Assembly: GCA_036936605.1 (NCBI GenBank)
Contig: JAUPFV010000002.1
Location: forward strand, 201,833,273 to 201,897,272
DNA length: 64,000 bases
DNA from: Limnanthes douglasii subsp. nivea
Lineage: Eukaryota > Streptophyta > Magnoliopsida > Brassicales > Limnanthaceae
Direction: 5' to 3'
Each line of letters starts with the position of its first letter. The first letter of the stretch is position 1. The position numbers were made by a program, and so were the translations under genes. The notes below the pieces were generated by a model that had not been told where the DNA came from, searched no databases, and was given only the letters and a program-made list of their open reading frames with translations. Below are positions 12,700 to 24,597 of this stretch, piece by piece.

Positions 12700-13400
12700 C
12701 ATTGGCTATAGACTTCAACTTTTTAACTAATATTTTATCAACGAGAAGACTTCCCTTTGTAATAAACTCTTTGATTTCATGCCTCTAATCATGGCTTATT
12801 ATCATGGATGCTTGGAAAGTTTCCTCGATACTCGTCCCTACTTCAAGGCATGTAACTATTAAAGAGTATTATTATAACAAAAACTTAAGTATGCCTCAGA
12901 GTACGTAATAGTAGCTAGAGAATCAACCATCACATTTTCAGTTCTTGCCATATGTTTATATTCTACACACTTGAAAGAAAGCCATATTTATTTCAATACT
13001 TGCATATATTTGACCAAATGTTTTTTTCTCGTTTCAAATTAGCCCTGAGCTTGATATAATAGTAACTACGAGTCACTTATCAATCAGAATCTTTTGGCAC
13101 CACATATTTGGGCAAGTCCTAGTCCAGTTATAACTGCTTTATACTAGGATTCATTGTTTGATGCCTTGAAACCCAAAAGTATTGCTTGGTATGAATAATA
13201 AATATATTTTTATCTCATAACCAAAGATACTACTACCCATTTTTTCATAGGCTTTTCAATGAGGGATTCCACATGTGATCGTTCTGAATGGGATTTAACC
13301 ATAACATTTACTACAACTTGTGCTTTGATTTTAGCTCAAAGAGTGAAATCAATGTCATAATCTCCAATTTCATAGACCACTTGATAATCCAACTTGACAC
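12700..13400 (-). pseudogene. RNase H region of Tat-type gypsy element
   Basis: The minus-strand translation between the RT end and the integrase zinc finger contains RNase H-like pieces: the equivalent of 'ASNNES..Y.A' near 13170, then ILIDK*LVVTI near 13080 and a KKLKSIANGFLI-type segment near 12700. Frame changes and stops are frequent. The assignment depends on order (RT, RNase H, integrase) as much as on residues. Confidence 0.55.
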
Positions 13401-13419
13401 ATCGGGTTTTTACAGCATA

Positions 13420-14500
13420 TTATTGAGTGGAAAATAGGTTCGAACAGTAATTGAGCGTGACTGGAAATAGGGTCTCATTTTTTTTGGCTGCTATCACAAG
13501 AGCTAATGCTAACTTTTCCAAATTCAGATGCATCTTTTCAGCATCTAACAGACTCTTGCTAACATAATAAACGGGGTAAGAGTAATTATCAACTTCATGA
13601 ACTAAAACCGCACTTACTGTATAGTTAGATATTGTTAAGTAAACATAGAGCTGATCTTCCATCACAAGCTTTGATAGCGTTTTGGGTGAAGAGAAATTCT
13701 TCTTGATCTTAAGAAATACCTCAACACAATTTGGACACCAATTAAATTCCGTAGCATTACTTAAGACTTGGAAGGATGATGCACACATGTCCAATGACCT
13801 TGATATAAACCTGTTCAATGTTGCTAGCCTTCTAGTCAATATTTGGACTTCTTTTGTAGATCTGGGAGGGTCCATAGCAAGCAATGCATTTAGCTACGCT
13901 GGATCGGCTTAAATCTCTTTCTCACTTATAACATACCCCAATTATTTTCCAAATCGTACCCTGAATGTGCACTTCTCCAGATTTAACTTCATATTGATAG
14001 ATTATAAGTTATAGAAAGTTTCTTTAAGATCAAACAAGTGATCATCATCCCTCAAACGTTTTACCAGCATATCATCGATACAAAACTCGACATTTCTTCC
14101 AATATGGTTGGCAAATGCTTTATTCACCAAACTTTGGTAAGTAGCCCTAATATGTTTTTAAACCGAAGGGCATTACCTTATAACAATGCACCCCCCTGCG
14201 GTGATGAATGTAGTGTGATCTTGATCTTTCAGATGCATCTATATCTGATTGTACCCATCAAACGCATCCATGAAAGATAATAAATTTTAATAGAACTGGA
14301 GTCTATCAACCGTAGGCCATGTTTAGGTCTGTAAAGACAATACACATCCACCATTTTTCGTTTTTCTTTTTCAAAAGCTTTGGATTAGTAGTCCACAACG
14401 AGTACTGAGACTCTCAAATATGCCTTACTTTTTTTAGCATGTCTACCTCTTTAACAATAGCTTCATATTTTTACATAGAAAACACTCTTAGCCTTTGTAT
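13420..14500 (-). pseudogene. Reverse transcriptase of Tat-type gypsy element
   Basis: On the minus strand the early RT shows a decayed acidic motif near 14370-14260 (KNGGCV, then SFMDAFDGYNQI), followed by DQDHTTFITAGG at 14230-14200. The best preserved part, 13420-13884, is a 154-codon open stretch with TKEVQILTRRLATLNRFISR and LYVYLTISNYTVSAVLVHE, ending in PVYYVSKSLLDAEKMHLNLE. That is the thumb/connection region of Tat/Athila-type RT. A recognisable YADD box is lost. Pseudogene. Confidence 0.85.
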
Positions 14501-14699
14501 GAGAGGGCCGATATCTAATTGTATAACCAGTTTATGAAATATAAAACTCGTTAGTACACCTGATACATCCTCATTGCACCAAAAAAATACATGCAAGTTC
14601 TTGGATAAAAATAACAATAATTTTTCCTTCATTTCTGATGGAAACTTAGCTTCAATCCTAATACACTTCCCATCTGGAAAATTGTATGACTCAACATCT

Positions 14700-17150
14700 T
14701 CAACTAGAATGACTACACTTAAGAGTCTCTATTGGATCATCTACCTTGCTTGAACCTGAAGATGACTCTAGTAATTGTTATTCTTTCTTAGTTGTCACAC
14801 TCTTCAACACATTTGAGGCAAGGAAAATAACATAGCCTTCTCTAACCAACTTTTGGCTTCTTCGAACAACTCTCACCTGACCTCTGATCGCGTATTTTAA
14901 GAATTGGTAAACTGTTGAAGGATCATCACGCATCCTTGATAGCCAAGATCACCAAAGATGACATTGTAATAAGTTGGATAGTCAAGCACTACAAACAATA
15001 CTCTCACAATATTTTTAAATAGTCATTTCCTTAGGATAATTTCTCCTTCGAATTCCTCAACCACCTCAACATAATTCCATATAAATCCCATTATAGTTCT
15101 ATTTGATTGGAGAATAATGGTTGGATTTTTCATCAACTTATTAGTAGACAAAAACAAAAGATTAATAGAGCTAGTGCCAATAAAAAATCGGATTTTATTC
15201 CCTCGATTGCAAACTCAATTACCATAACATATTCATATGGCCCAATGATATTTCTAAAGTCATCCTCATTACACACAATGAACAGGGAGGGATTTTGATA
15301 AAAATGAGTAGACTTGAGGTAGTTGTCATGGTATCCCCTCCGAAAATCGTTAACGATTCAAAGAATTGACATAATTTAGAGACTATTCCTTCTTTTCATA
15401 TATCATATTTATCCGACCATGAGCTAGATCGGGATCCAAATACTATGAATCTTCATCAAAATTATTATACTATTCGGTAATTAACATAATATTTTCTTGC
15501 TCGGGTGTCGCTTTTATAACTTCTCTTTGAACACTCGATTGCCGTGTTTGAGCTTCACTGTGTTTGGTGTTGATCTGTTTCCCATTTGGGATTTGAAAAC
15601 ATTGGTCAATTTTCCATTCTCAATTAGAGTTTGATTTTTTGGGTTTAAGGCAATATAATCCTTGGTATTATGCCCCACATCATTATGATATTTATAGAAC
15701 CTGGTGTCCTCATTTTCTCGAGGATTCTGAATACCTGTTGGCCTTTGAAATTGAACAAATTTCTTCGTTTTATCGTAAATGGTTGCAATATTTTTAGTTA
15801 AATCTACAAAATAATCAGGCCAAACCCACTAATTCCCTATGGTTTCATATAGTTTTCCTTGGGGGGGCTGGTTAGCCCTAGACGATAGGTATTTTGTCCG
15901 GATTTCTTTCGACGATGATTCAATATAGTTTGTTGTTTAGATGATGAACTGCTCATAGACTGATTGGGTAACTTCAATATTTATGTTTCTTCCACTATGA
16001 GTTATTTCCCAACTTGGGGCAACAAACCTCCCCATGCCAATTCTTTTTCGGATAACAATGTCAGCTAATTCCCTTAGTAAAAGCCATTGTCTAAAAGCAT
16101 CTACAACTACTTATTCAAATCAGTCTAACAAACCATCTTTAGTTTCAACAAAATGCTTGGTATAATCCTTTAAGGTTTCATTAGTGAACTGTTAACAATG
16201 GATTATTGTGTCTCAATTTCCTCTTAGTTCTTTACTCCTCATAAATTATCTTCGGAAATGTTCCAAAAATGTCAAATTTTTTATTGACCCATGTAGAAGA
16301 TGATTGGACTATTTCAAGGCAATGTCAAAAGCCATGCACAACAACTTATCATCATCGTCAAAATTCATCATAAAATTCTTGAACTTCAAAGTGACTATCG
16401 AGATCTTTTCTTCCATTAAATTTTTTCATCTTGGATATATCAAACCACTAGGTAAACTACCAGATAGAATTTTAGGAGATAAAAACGGAATGCCTCTACT
16501 TGTGCAATTGGCTAAATTGGTGATATTAATTTGAGGTTGCAAATATAAATGGTTCAGATTGGGAGACGAATTGATCACTCACTAATGATTTATACTGTGA
16601 TCTATGGAGCTCTTCATTTTTTATGGCACCCTCTTTTCTTTTCTCTATTATTTTGGTGCTTCTTTTTATCCGGAGAATCTTGTTTACTTGACTTATGATG
16701 CCATTGCGAACATGTTATATTACCGGCACTTGTCATGGTGACTATTTCTCTTCTTACAATAGTGGTCATTGCTTGAACAAGATGATGACACTTTATATTC
16801 ATAGGTTAAGTCTTTACTAGATTCTAAAGAGCTAAATCTTGTATTGGTTTTATGCCCTTTTTTTGAATTTTGATGTTTAATTGGAGATCATCCTCTTGTC
16901 CATCAAATTTTTGGCTCTCCCTTTGAATCTTGTCTTTAAGATTCAACTCAGCTTATCTTTGAGACCTGAATGCCTTAATTATTCCTTGCAGATGATCACG
17001 CTTCTCTTGTATGAGAATCTTTTCCTGGTTTTCATCACTCCCATGAGGTATTCATAGAGATTCCTCAATCTTAACTCCCTCGATTTTTAGAGTGAGATCT
17101 ATATGCATCTCAGAATCTATACTTTAGAAGGTACCAAAGGTGAACTTTTT
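14700..17150 (-). pseudogene. Gag and protease region of Tat-type gypsy element
   Basis: The minus strand near 15000-14930 reads VLDYPTYYNVIFGDLGYQG, the segment that follows the aspartic protease in Tat-type elements. Near 15700-15600 it reads FYKYHNDVGHNTKDY followed by ALNPKNQTLIENGKL, a worn zinc-knuckle region of the type 'C..H...GH.T..C'. Upstream (15800-17150) gag is expected but is too eroded for a domain call. Together with the flanking PBS and RT the order gag-PR-RT is clear; individual residues are not. Confidence 0.7.
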
Positions 17151-17189
17151 CTTGTTAGGTTTAGGATTTTTTTATCCGGGTACCTTTAA

Positions 17190-17219
17190 GTGAAGCTCCC
17201 ACTGTGGTCACCAATTTCG
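17190..17219 (-). promoter_or_regulatory. Primer binding site, gypsy element
   Basis: Directly inside the right (5') LTR the minus strand reads TTGGTGACCACAGTGGGAG, of the TGGTGAC type used by many Ty3/gypsy elements. The tRNA was not identified. Its place fixes the direction of the element as minus. Confidence 0.6.
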
Positions 17220-17585
17220 TGTAGATAAATCTTATTTAAAGGGTTCTTTTGTAAAGTAAGAAGAAATATTTGATTTAAAGTATAAAGTAAAAAGATAATT
17301 GAGCTGTTTCAATTACTATTTAGAGATAAAGAGTCTGAATTTGTATTAAATAAACTATCTTCATTAATGCTTTCCGAAAAGCTATTTATAGGCTAAAGTT
17401 TAACATAATGGGCCTAATGGGCCGAATACATATTTTATGAGTCAAGCCCATAATTCAATACAAATTAGGCCCAATTACATAATAATAATAATATAAAAAT
17501 ACAAAAATATAAATAAAAATATATAAATAAAAATAAATATTAGCCTAACTCAGTTGTTACCCTTAGAATATTTTTGACATCATCA
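17220..17585 (-). repeat. Right (5') LTR of Tat-type gypsy element
   Basis: The LTR starts TGTAGATAAATC next to the PBS and ends GACATCATCA, giving 366 bp with TG...CA ends. It aligns with 6484-6744 over its inner two thirds. The distance between LTRs gives an element of about 11 kb, the size of Tat-lineage elements with an extra ORF. Confidence 0.85.
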
Positions 17586-18377
17586 ATATATATTTTTGTT
17601 TCATTTATTTAATAAAATGTATTAAGATACTAACCAAGAATACAAAAACACATCATACTACTTTATCAAGTTTAATATAAAAAACTGTCAATTAAATTCA
17701 TAAGTTTATCTCATATTGCTTTTGTCCAATTATAGTAGTTGATTTTCCATGTCTTTAACGTAGTAAACTATCGTTGAGATCAACATATTACATGATGTTG
17801 AGAAAAATAATGTTGAGCAAGCTAGCTAGAATAAATAAAATAACCACGTCTTTTACTATTTACTCTCATTTAGTGCTAAAAGCTATGGTTATTTCGTTAT
17901 AAGATACATCGAAAGTAAACAAAAACATTAATAGATAATGAAGAAGAAACCATAAATTCATATCATAAATGAAGAAGAAAACATAAATGTTAATCGAAAA
18001 CGAAGAAGAAAACATAAATGCGAATTGCGAACAATGTCTAAACATAAATGAGAAATGCAAAAAATTAATAATCATAAATGCGAATTAAGAACAAATTCCA
18101 TACCTTGATATTTTGAACGGTCCAATTGGTGAACTACGTATTTGTTATTCTTATTCTTGATCTTCCTTATATATAGGCTATAAAGTTCTAAGAATGTTTA
18201 ATGATATATCCTTCTCACCAGCTTCAAACCAAATATAAATATAGTCTTTATATATTTTGGTTGTAAGTTTTACAAATTTTTACCTAACTTGAAAGCGTAT
18301 TATTCATTATTGTAGGTCTTTATGAATTTTCTACCAAGTCCCATTGTTTCCTTATAACAATACATGTAAATTAGTAT
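17586..18377. other. AT-rich non-coding interval
   Basis: No gene is seen. Within 17940-18080 a phrase of the type (G)AAGAAGAAAACATAAATG recurs four to five times, a short degenerate direct repeat. Confidence 0.5.
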
Positions 18378-18870
18378 TGAAACTAATTGTAGGTTGGGTG
18401 CGTAAACATTTACAATTTGGTAGCATAACATCTTTTTTAGGTTTAAAAACAAGAAACAAAACGAGTCTAAAATCTGACTGTAAGTTGAGTGCGTAAATAA
18501 GTACAGTTTGGTTGCGTAAAAGTTTATTTAGGTTTGAAAAAGAATCTACAAACTGACTATTATTTGGGTGCGTAAATACATTGAAATTGGTTGCATAAAA
18601 ACGTTTTTAGGTTTGAAAAACAGAAAAGAAAGTAAATCTGGAAATGATCGTTCGTTGGCTGCGTAAATATGTTGAAATTCGTTACGTAAAAGTTTTTTTA
18701 GGTTCGAAAAATAAAAAATAAAATGGGTTCGTAAATACGTTGAAATTGGTTACGTAATTTGTTTTAAGTTTGAAAACAAAAAAGAAAATGGACGTGAAAA
18801 CTGACTGTTAGGTTGGTGCATAAATACGTTCAATTCAGTTGTGAAAAAAGTAAAAAAAATTAAAACCTTT
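18378..18870. repeat. Degenerate ~85-bp tandem repeats, about six copies
   Basis: Each unit has the same order of words: CTGACTGT(T/A)AG, TTGGGTGCGTAAATA, a CA(A/G)TTTGGTTGCGTAAAA block, TTTTTAGGTTTGAAAAA and an A-rich end. Starts are near 18380, 18475, 18555, 18645, 18725 and 18803. Identity between units is low and lengths vary. No ORF or termini were found. The origin is unknown; it may be the tandem part of an unrecognised element. Confidence 0.75.
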
Positions 18871-20104
18871 GAATAGACAAACAAGTACTTTCTTAGTTAC
18901 TAATTGTATTTTTTGTTGCGTAGAAAGACATACAAATCATAAAAACCACACAAACAGTTCTTAAGTGATACATGTTATATACGATTACAACAATTAAAAA
19001 ATTAAAGACGAAATATAGTTTATTTGTAAAAATTTGATTTAGTAGTTGTTTTATTTTGAAATGCTTGACAACTCACTGTAATTTGTTGGAAAAATATGCA
19101 ATTTGAAAAATTTCAATTTTAAAGAAGAATGTTGCGAACGCGAAGTAAATAATGAAAACTTGTGGTTTTTGCTTTTTATATCCGAAAGATGTTGTTGGAA
19201 GATTTTATGTTTTAAGTGATTTTTGATAAATTTGAAAATCCGAAAGTATCGTTATTTTTAATTTATAGAATTTTTAATTTATAGGAGGTTGTAACTCTGT
19301 TTTTTATAATGTTTGGTAGTTAAATTTGGTAGCATATATTACAGGTATAACTACAATTTTTTTTATAAAATTTATAAACATTAAAATTTGTTTAATATTT
19401 AAATTAATATTAAAACATGAGCTAAATTTTTCCAATGGTTAAAGAATGGAAAGGTCAGTTTTCCCCATTTGGTTCGCGAGGTAAATCAAGATTCGTTCAT
19501 GCTTTCATTCGTGAATCAAGCCGTTTGTCAAAATCGATTGTTTCGTTCCTGTATTCACGAATAAATCAAGTATTTTTTCGAGATCGGCAAGCGAGGCTGG
19601 GTGTTTAGTAGGCATGTTGATGTAGTTGGTCTTGCTTTTGCATAATTACTTCACTATTATCAAGCAGTCAATGGATTTGGGCATTGTCAATGGTAGATTG
19701 CAGAAGAGCTGGTAATTTGGTTGTCGAAGAAGTTTGTACCATCTGTAGTTTGCTGGATAATCCTTGGATTGCTACTCTCAAACACCAATCTCAAAGTTTA
19801 CAGAAAATTTAAGTCTACTCTATAGCAATTGCAATTTCTCGATGTGTATATTGCTGGTTTCACCAAGAGAATACCCTGCCATCGGTCGTGGTGCAGTCAC
19901 TTAAGGAAGACAATATGGAAATTGGCATGAATGTGATTACATGATCAATCGCATTCCATAATCGTGTGTGATGGTCCTGAAATATAGCAGCCAATTTGAA
20001 AAAGAAAAAACCAATTCGACTTGAGGAGAAACTGAAGCCTCGTCAAATTATTACATTGTATGTCGTCGAACCTCATATATATATATATATATTTGTGTGT
20101 GTAT
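18871..20104. other. Non-coding interval left of the MULE
   Basis: No continuous coding signal was found. The part 19440-20060 is less AT-rich than its surroundings and may be a fossil of a coding element, but no motif could be recognised. A short (AT)n run lies at 20076-20092, directly beside the MULE end. Confidence 0.45.
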
Positions 20105-20165
20105 AGAGGAAATTGTACTTAAAGTACTCACTCAACTATTCAATTGTCACTTACCACCCAAGGTT
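20105..20165 (+). repeat. Left terminal inverted repeat of MULE
   Basis: Aligns with the reverse complement of 29916-29976. The best preserved core is ACTCAACTAT, followed by a TCACTTACCACCCAA / CCAGCACTACCCAA block. Identity is roughly two thirds to three quarters by eye. Confidence 0.8.
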
Positions 20166-20255
20166 TAATCAATTGTTATTTAATAACCAACCCAACTACC
20201 TTATTGTCACTTACAACCTAATATTATTTTAATACCCTAACTACCCTTAACCCAC

Positions 20256-20263
20256 TATATAAA
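20256..20263 (+). promoter_or_regulatory. TATA box of the transposase gene
   Basis: TATATAAA lies about 150 bp inside the left end and upstream of a long 5' UTR. It is preceded by CTACCCTTAACCCAC, which resembles the sequence in front of the TATA box at the opposite end of the element. Confidence 0.6.
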
Positions 20264-20399
20264 CATAATTTTCTGTTTTCTTTCTATTTTTATAGCTTTT
20301 TGAAGATTTGAATTTGTTAGCCGCTCTAACCACCTAACCCTACGAACCACCACGAAACCGGTTGAAATCACATTTTCCGGTGATCGGAAGCTGCTAAAG

Positions 20400-21312
20400 G
20401 TTTGTTTCTTTATGTAGGTTGTTGTGTTAGACCTGTCTAACCTCTGTTTTATACGTACAGGAGTTGATCGTCGCTTTTTGGAATCTTATAGCTTACAAGT
20501 AATCGTGTTGCGAGCTTTTTAGGTAATTACCTAATGATTTTGAAGTTATTTATTGGTTTTCTCTGTTGGAATAGGTTCTATTCTACTGTTTTTAGACGAC
20601 ATTGTCTGATTTCGAGCTTTTCTCTGTTTTTTTTGTTATAGTGATTTGTTATTGTTTAGTTAATATTGTTCGTTATATAGTTTTGTCCTTGTTTTCTGAT
20701 GTTATATAATAATTTGGTAGTGCTTTAGTTTTGTCTTGAATGTATAGATTGCGAATATCAGGACAAGATGTGAATAGCTCGATGTAGGTATACACAATTC
20801 GCAAGATAGGATGCGAATTGTTTGATGCAGTAGTAAATAATTTGCACATAGTTTTTGTGACTAATAACAAATCTCATGAATTTTTTTACATACAAATATC
20901 AGGCCAAGATGCGAATAGCTCGATGTAGGTATACACAATTCCCAAGATAGGATGCGAATTGTTTGATGCAGTAGTAAATAATTTGCACATAGTTTTTGTG
21001 ACTAATAACAAATCTCAGGACTTTTTTTACCTACAAATATCAGGACAAGATGTGAATAGCTCGATGTAGGTAAACACAATTCGCAAGATAGGATGCGAAT
21101 TGTTTGATGCAGTACTAAATAATTTGCACATAGTTTTTGTGACTAATAACAAATCTCAGGACTTTTTTTACCTACAAATATCAGGACAAGATGTGAATAG
21201 CTCGATGTAGGTAAACACAATTCGCAAGATAGGATGCGAATTGTTTGATGCAGTAGTAAAAAATTTGTACATAGTTTTTGTGACTAATAACAAATAACTT
21301 GTATTGTCCAGG
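20400..21312 (+). other. Putative 5'-UTR intron of the transposase
   Basis: A possible donor AAG/GTTTG lies near 20400 and an acceptor TTGTCCAG at 21312, seven bases before the transposase ATG. The 141-bp tandem repeats fall inside it. The accessory gene has a matching 5'-UTR intron at the other end. The splice sites are inferred only. Confidence 0.45.
20753..21300. repeat. 141-bp tandem repeat, ~3.9 copies, upstream of transposase
   Basis: The word GGATGCGAATTG recurs at exactly 141-bp intervals (hexamer TGCGAA at 20812, 20953, 21094, 21235). Each unit holds one paired motif (ACAATTCGCA-8 bp-TGCGAATTGT), a second half-site (GATG(C/T)GAATAG) and an identical tail. Copies are nearly identical, so the array expanded recently compared with the age of the element. 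It ends ~20 bp before the ATG. Confidence 0.95.
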
Positions 21313-21319
21313 GTAAGAG

Positions 21320-23818
21320 ATGTCTAAATCACGAGTTTGTATTTTTAAATATGGTCACCAAACTGCAATTGTGCCTTTCACGGAGTTTGAAAGCTTCCAA
21401 AGTATCCAAGCTTATGTAGAGAACACATGGGAGGAACTTGCCACAGGTGACTACCTAATTACTTACTCCTGCGGGGATCACAATAATTGTTTCTTTAATA
21501 ACCAGAATGATTTTGTTGGGTTGGTGTTATATCTTGATTTGGAGCGTTTAAAATGGGTTAGTTTTCTCATAAAACAATACATCTTCGATAAGGGTTCTGG
21601 TAATAAAAGTTCTGTTGATAAGAGCTCTGGTGGTAAGGATTGTGGTGTAAAGTGTAAAGAGCGTAGCTTGATTTTGGGAGAACCATCTCTTGATCAACTA
21701 GTTAGCGGGGAGAGTAGTAACGGTTTAGTTAATTCTGATCAGAGGAAAAAACAACTTGCTACTGCTGGTTGGGCTGATGCTATTACATGAGTGGGTCAAG
21801 CTTTTGAAGAAGGTGCTGCCAGTCTGAGGGTATCTTTGTGCAAGTTTGCGTTAGAGCATGGTTTTTCTTTCAAATACCTGCACAACACAACAAATAATAT
21901 CACTGCTTATTGTGAAAATAAGCTCACAAGCGGGTGCAAATGGAGGGTTTATGCATCTATTGACTCAAGCACCGGCCTTATGACGATCAAGAAGTATGTC
22001 GCGTACCATACTTGCAGTCCTGTTTTCTCCCAGAAGCATAAGCATAAGCGGCACAGGCATTTGACATCAGATTTGATTGCAGAGGAAATTCAGGATTCTC
22101 TCCGGACCTGCCATTCGTTGACAGCCAAAACCATACAATCGACTGTCAAGCAAGATTACGGTCTTAACATCTCTTATCGTTTGTCATGGAATGCTTTAGA
22201 GAAGGCTAGGAGGGGATTTTTCGGAGATAGTTCAAGTTCTTTTAGTTTACTAAGCGGATACTTCAAACGCTTGAAGAGCCGGGATATTACTTCAGACTGC
22301 CAGTTGGAGTTGCAGCTAGAAACCAATTCAAGCGCTATTTTGTAGCATTCGGTTCGTCCCTTCGGGGTTTTCATTCATGCCGTCCAATGTTGTTTGTCGA
22401 TGGAACCCACTTATATGGCAAGTACAAGGGTACATTGCTCACTGCTGTAGCAAAGGACAGAAACAACGGTTAGTTACATTTATCTAGTTAATCTGAACAA
22501 TATTTTGTGTGAAAATGCTGATGCAATTCGCATCATGTGATGCGAATTACGCAGTGTTGTGATCCTCATATTTCGCATCTGAGGCTGCGAATTAGGTATT
22601 ATTTAAAGTTGTCACAAACAATTCGCATGACAAGCTGCGAATTGTTTGTATGAGCAATTAAAATGCCACACATAATTCGCATGGAAAGCTGCGAATTGTT
22701 CCAGGACAGCATGCGAATTGTTTACAGGACTATTCCCTGTTGCTGTTGGTGTAGTTAGCATACTGCTGTAGTGTTCATTTGATCTGCCTTTTTCCAAGAC
22801 TATTCCCTGTTGCTGTTGGTGTAGTTAGCATTGAAGATTGGGACAATTGGATGTGGTTTTTGGGGTGTTTGAAACCACATTTATTTCAGACCGTCATTCT
22901 GGTATTGTTAATGCTGTTTCTGTCTTGTATCCAAACTGCTTCCATGCGTACTGTTATTTCCATCTCATGCAGAATTTGAAAGCCAAACTGGAACATACTA
23001 ACAGGGAGTATAAAAAAAGGATGTTGAGTTTCTTCCATCGTCTTGCTTATACTCCCAGTCAAGAGCTTTTTAAAGATATACTAACAGGTTTTCTATGTGA
23101 AGGTGGTGAGAGAATGAGTGATTTTCTTGCAAATTTACCCCCTGAAAAGTATGCGCAGGCTTATGTAAAAGGGAAGCGATACGGCTCTATGGCTTCTACC
23201 GCAGCTGAATCGTTTAACAGTCAGATTAAAAAATATTGCGGCTTACCAATTGTTGAGTTTATTGATTGGATTAGAGTCTTTCTTATGACTCAAGTTTCAT
23301 GGAGATACGAAGAATGTCTCAACTGGAGTACTAATTTGGTTCCCGAGTACGAGAAGAAGCTAAAGCAGAATGTTGACATGTACCGAACTTGGGTAGTACG
23401 TAAGTCCTCTTCCGCCATGTTCGAAGTCTTTTCGAATCCTGTAGCTGTTGTTAATCTGTTGGATTTCAAATGTTCATGCGGATCATGGCAACAAGAGTGT
23501 TTTCCATGTTCTCATGCTCTAGCGGCATTACAATACACCGACCAAGATCCATTGACTGTAATAGAACCCTTCTTTACGGTTAAGAATTACAAGAAAAGTT
23601 ACTCTTTCAGCATACCAGCTATAACTTATTTCGGCGAAGGGTCCAGCGCTAACGATCCTTCTTTTGTTGAAGTTCTGCCTCTGAACGTTAAGAGACACTC
23701 CGGAAGGCCTAAGAAAAAGTGAATCCCTTCTAGAGGAGAAATCTCAACCAAGAAGTTGAGGTGTGGCCGATGTTCGAAATCAAGCCATAACCGGAGGACT
23801 TGTAATGTTCCAGTTTAA
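21320..23818 (+). pseudogene. MULE (MuDR/VANA-type) transposase, broken
   Basis: The N-terminal block (21320-21787, MSKSRVCIFKYGHQ...) is like that of plant MULE transposases. After an in-frame TGA (21788-21790) follows the MuDR DNA-binding region (CKFALEHGFSFKYLHN, GCKWRVYAS, then a His-rich stretch). Next come the catalytic region (LFVDGTHLYGKYKGTLLTAV, FISDRHSGIVNAV) and the AAESFNSQIKKY block. A SWIM zinc finger follows (CSCGSWQQECFPCSHALAAL). After another TGA (23720-23722, probably from CGA) a terminal zinc knuckle CGRCSKSSHNRRTC ends at 23818. One intron is visible, 22469-22727 (ACG/GTTAGT to TTTACAG), and it is full of paired motifs. Damage includes the stops, a frameshift before 22320, a duplication at the start of exon 2 and a frameshift near 22870. 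The order of domains makes the family certain. Confidence 0.93.
22728..22831 (+). repeat. Duplicated exon start in the transposase
   Basis: Bases 22728-22761 and 22798-22831 (34 bp) are identical and 70 bp apart. The first follows a good acceptor (TTTACAG); the second follows CTTTTTCCAAG. The coding frame runs on only from the second copy, while the first leads to TAG at 22768. Neither copy joins in frame to the upstream exon through a GT donor. Confidence 0.85.
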
Positions 23819-24597
23819 GGAAAATTCTGGTTGGCCATGTCACATTTATTTTTGTAGTAGAGTTATTGTTCTGTACAGCAAACTAAACATTTTTACATTC
23901 CTGTGTTTTGTATTGCTATTATTGGAGTTGTACGCATTTCGCATCCTGTGTTGCGAATTATGTACAATATGTTGGTATATTGTTACAAACATCTATCACG
24001 ATTACTTGCGATTTTGTGTGAAATTTCCCAGGATACGAATCACAAGTAAAATCATATCACACATTTATCAACATTTGAGGCTGCGAATTGTGTGAGCTAT
24101 AACGTAATGCCTTTTCATATAAATATTAGGACTCCTGGCTGCGAATTATGACTAGAACATATAATAATAATTATGCGCATACGTTTCGCATGATAGGCTG
24201 CGAATTAGGGCCAAAATTATGATGCGAATGACAAGCTGCGAATTGCATATATATGAATATTGTTTTAACAGACAATTCGCATCCTGAGCTACGAATCATT
24301 TGTAAATAAACGACATAAACAAGTAAGGTCATATGATAAGCTGTGAAGTGTGCTTTAATAAAGATACCAGGATATTCAGTAAGGTTGAAAACAAGTAATA
24401 TATCAGGTTAACATGCGAATGATTTGCAAATTGTAATTGGATGCGAATCGTGTATATGATTGAAAGTCTGTAAAGAAATTGGATTACAAAAAAGAGGATG
24501 TCAATATTTTATGCACTAACAACTGTTTACACATATCACTACAAGCTAATGCTGCTAGTTAGTTGCATTCCAAAAAAACAAAAAACAAAAACCAACT
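23819..24597. other. Intergenic DNA of the MULE, rich in paired motifs
   Basis: Lies between the transposase end and the convergent small gene. There is no ORF of note; the reading frame at 23763-24095 is a by-product. It holds pairs at 23938, 24185 and 24276 (decayed) and half-sites at 24082, 24140, 24223, 24237, 24414 and 24442. Bases 24231-24320 are a near copy of 29143-29233. Confidence 0.7.

Noticed and set aside
20753..21300. CRISPR-like array
   Set aside because: The units are whole 141-bp direct repeats without variable spacers, in a plant nuclear context.
22779..22979. Separate small protein with several Leu runs
   Set aside because: It is the transposase frame before a frameshift, followed by out-of-frame translation.
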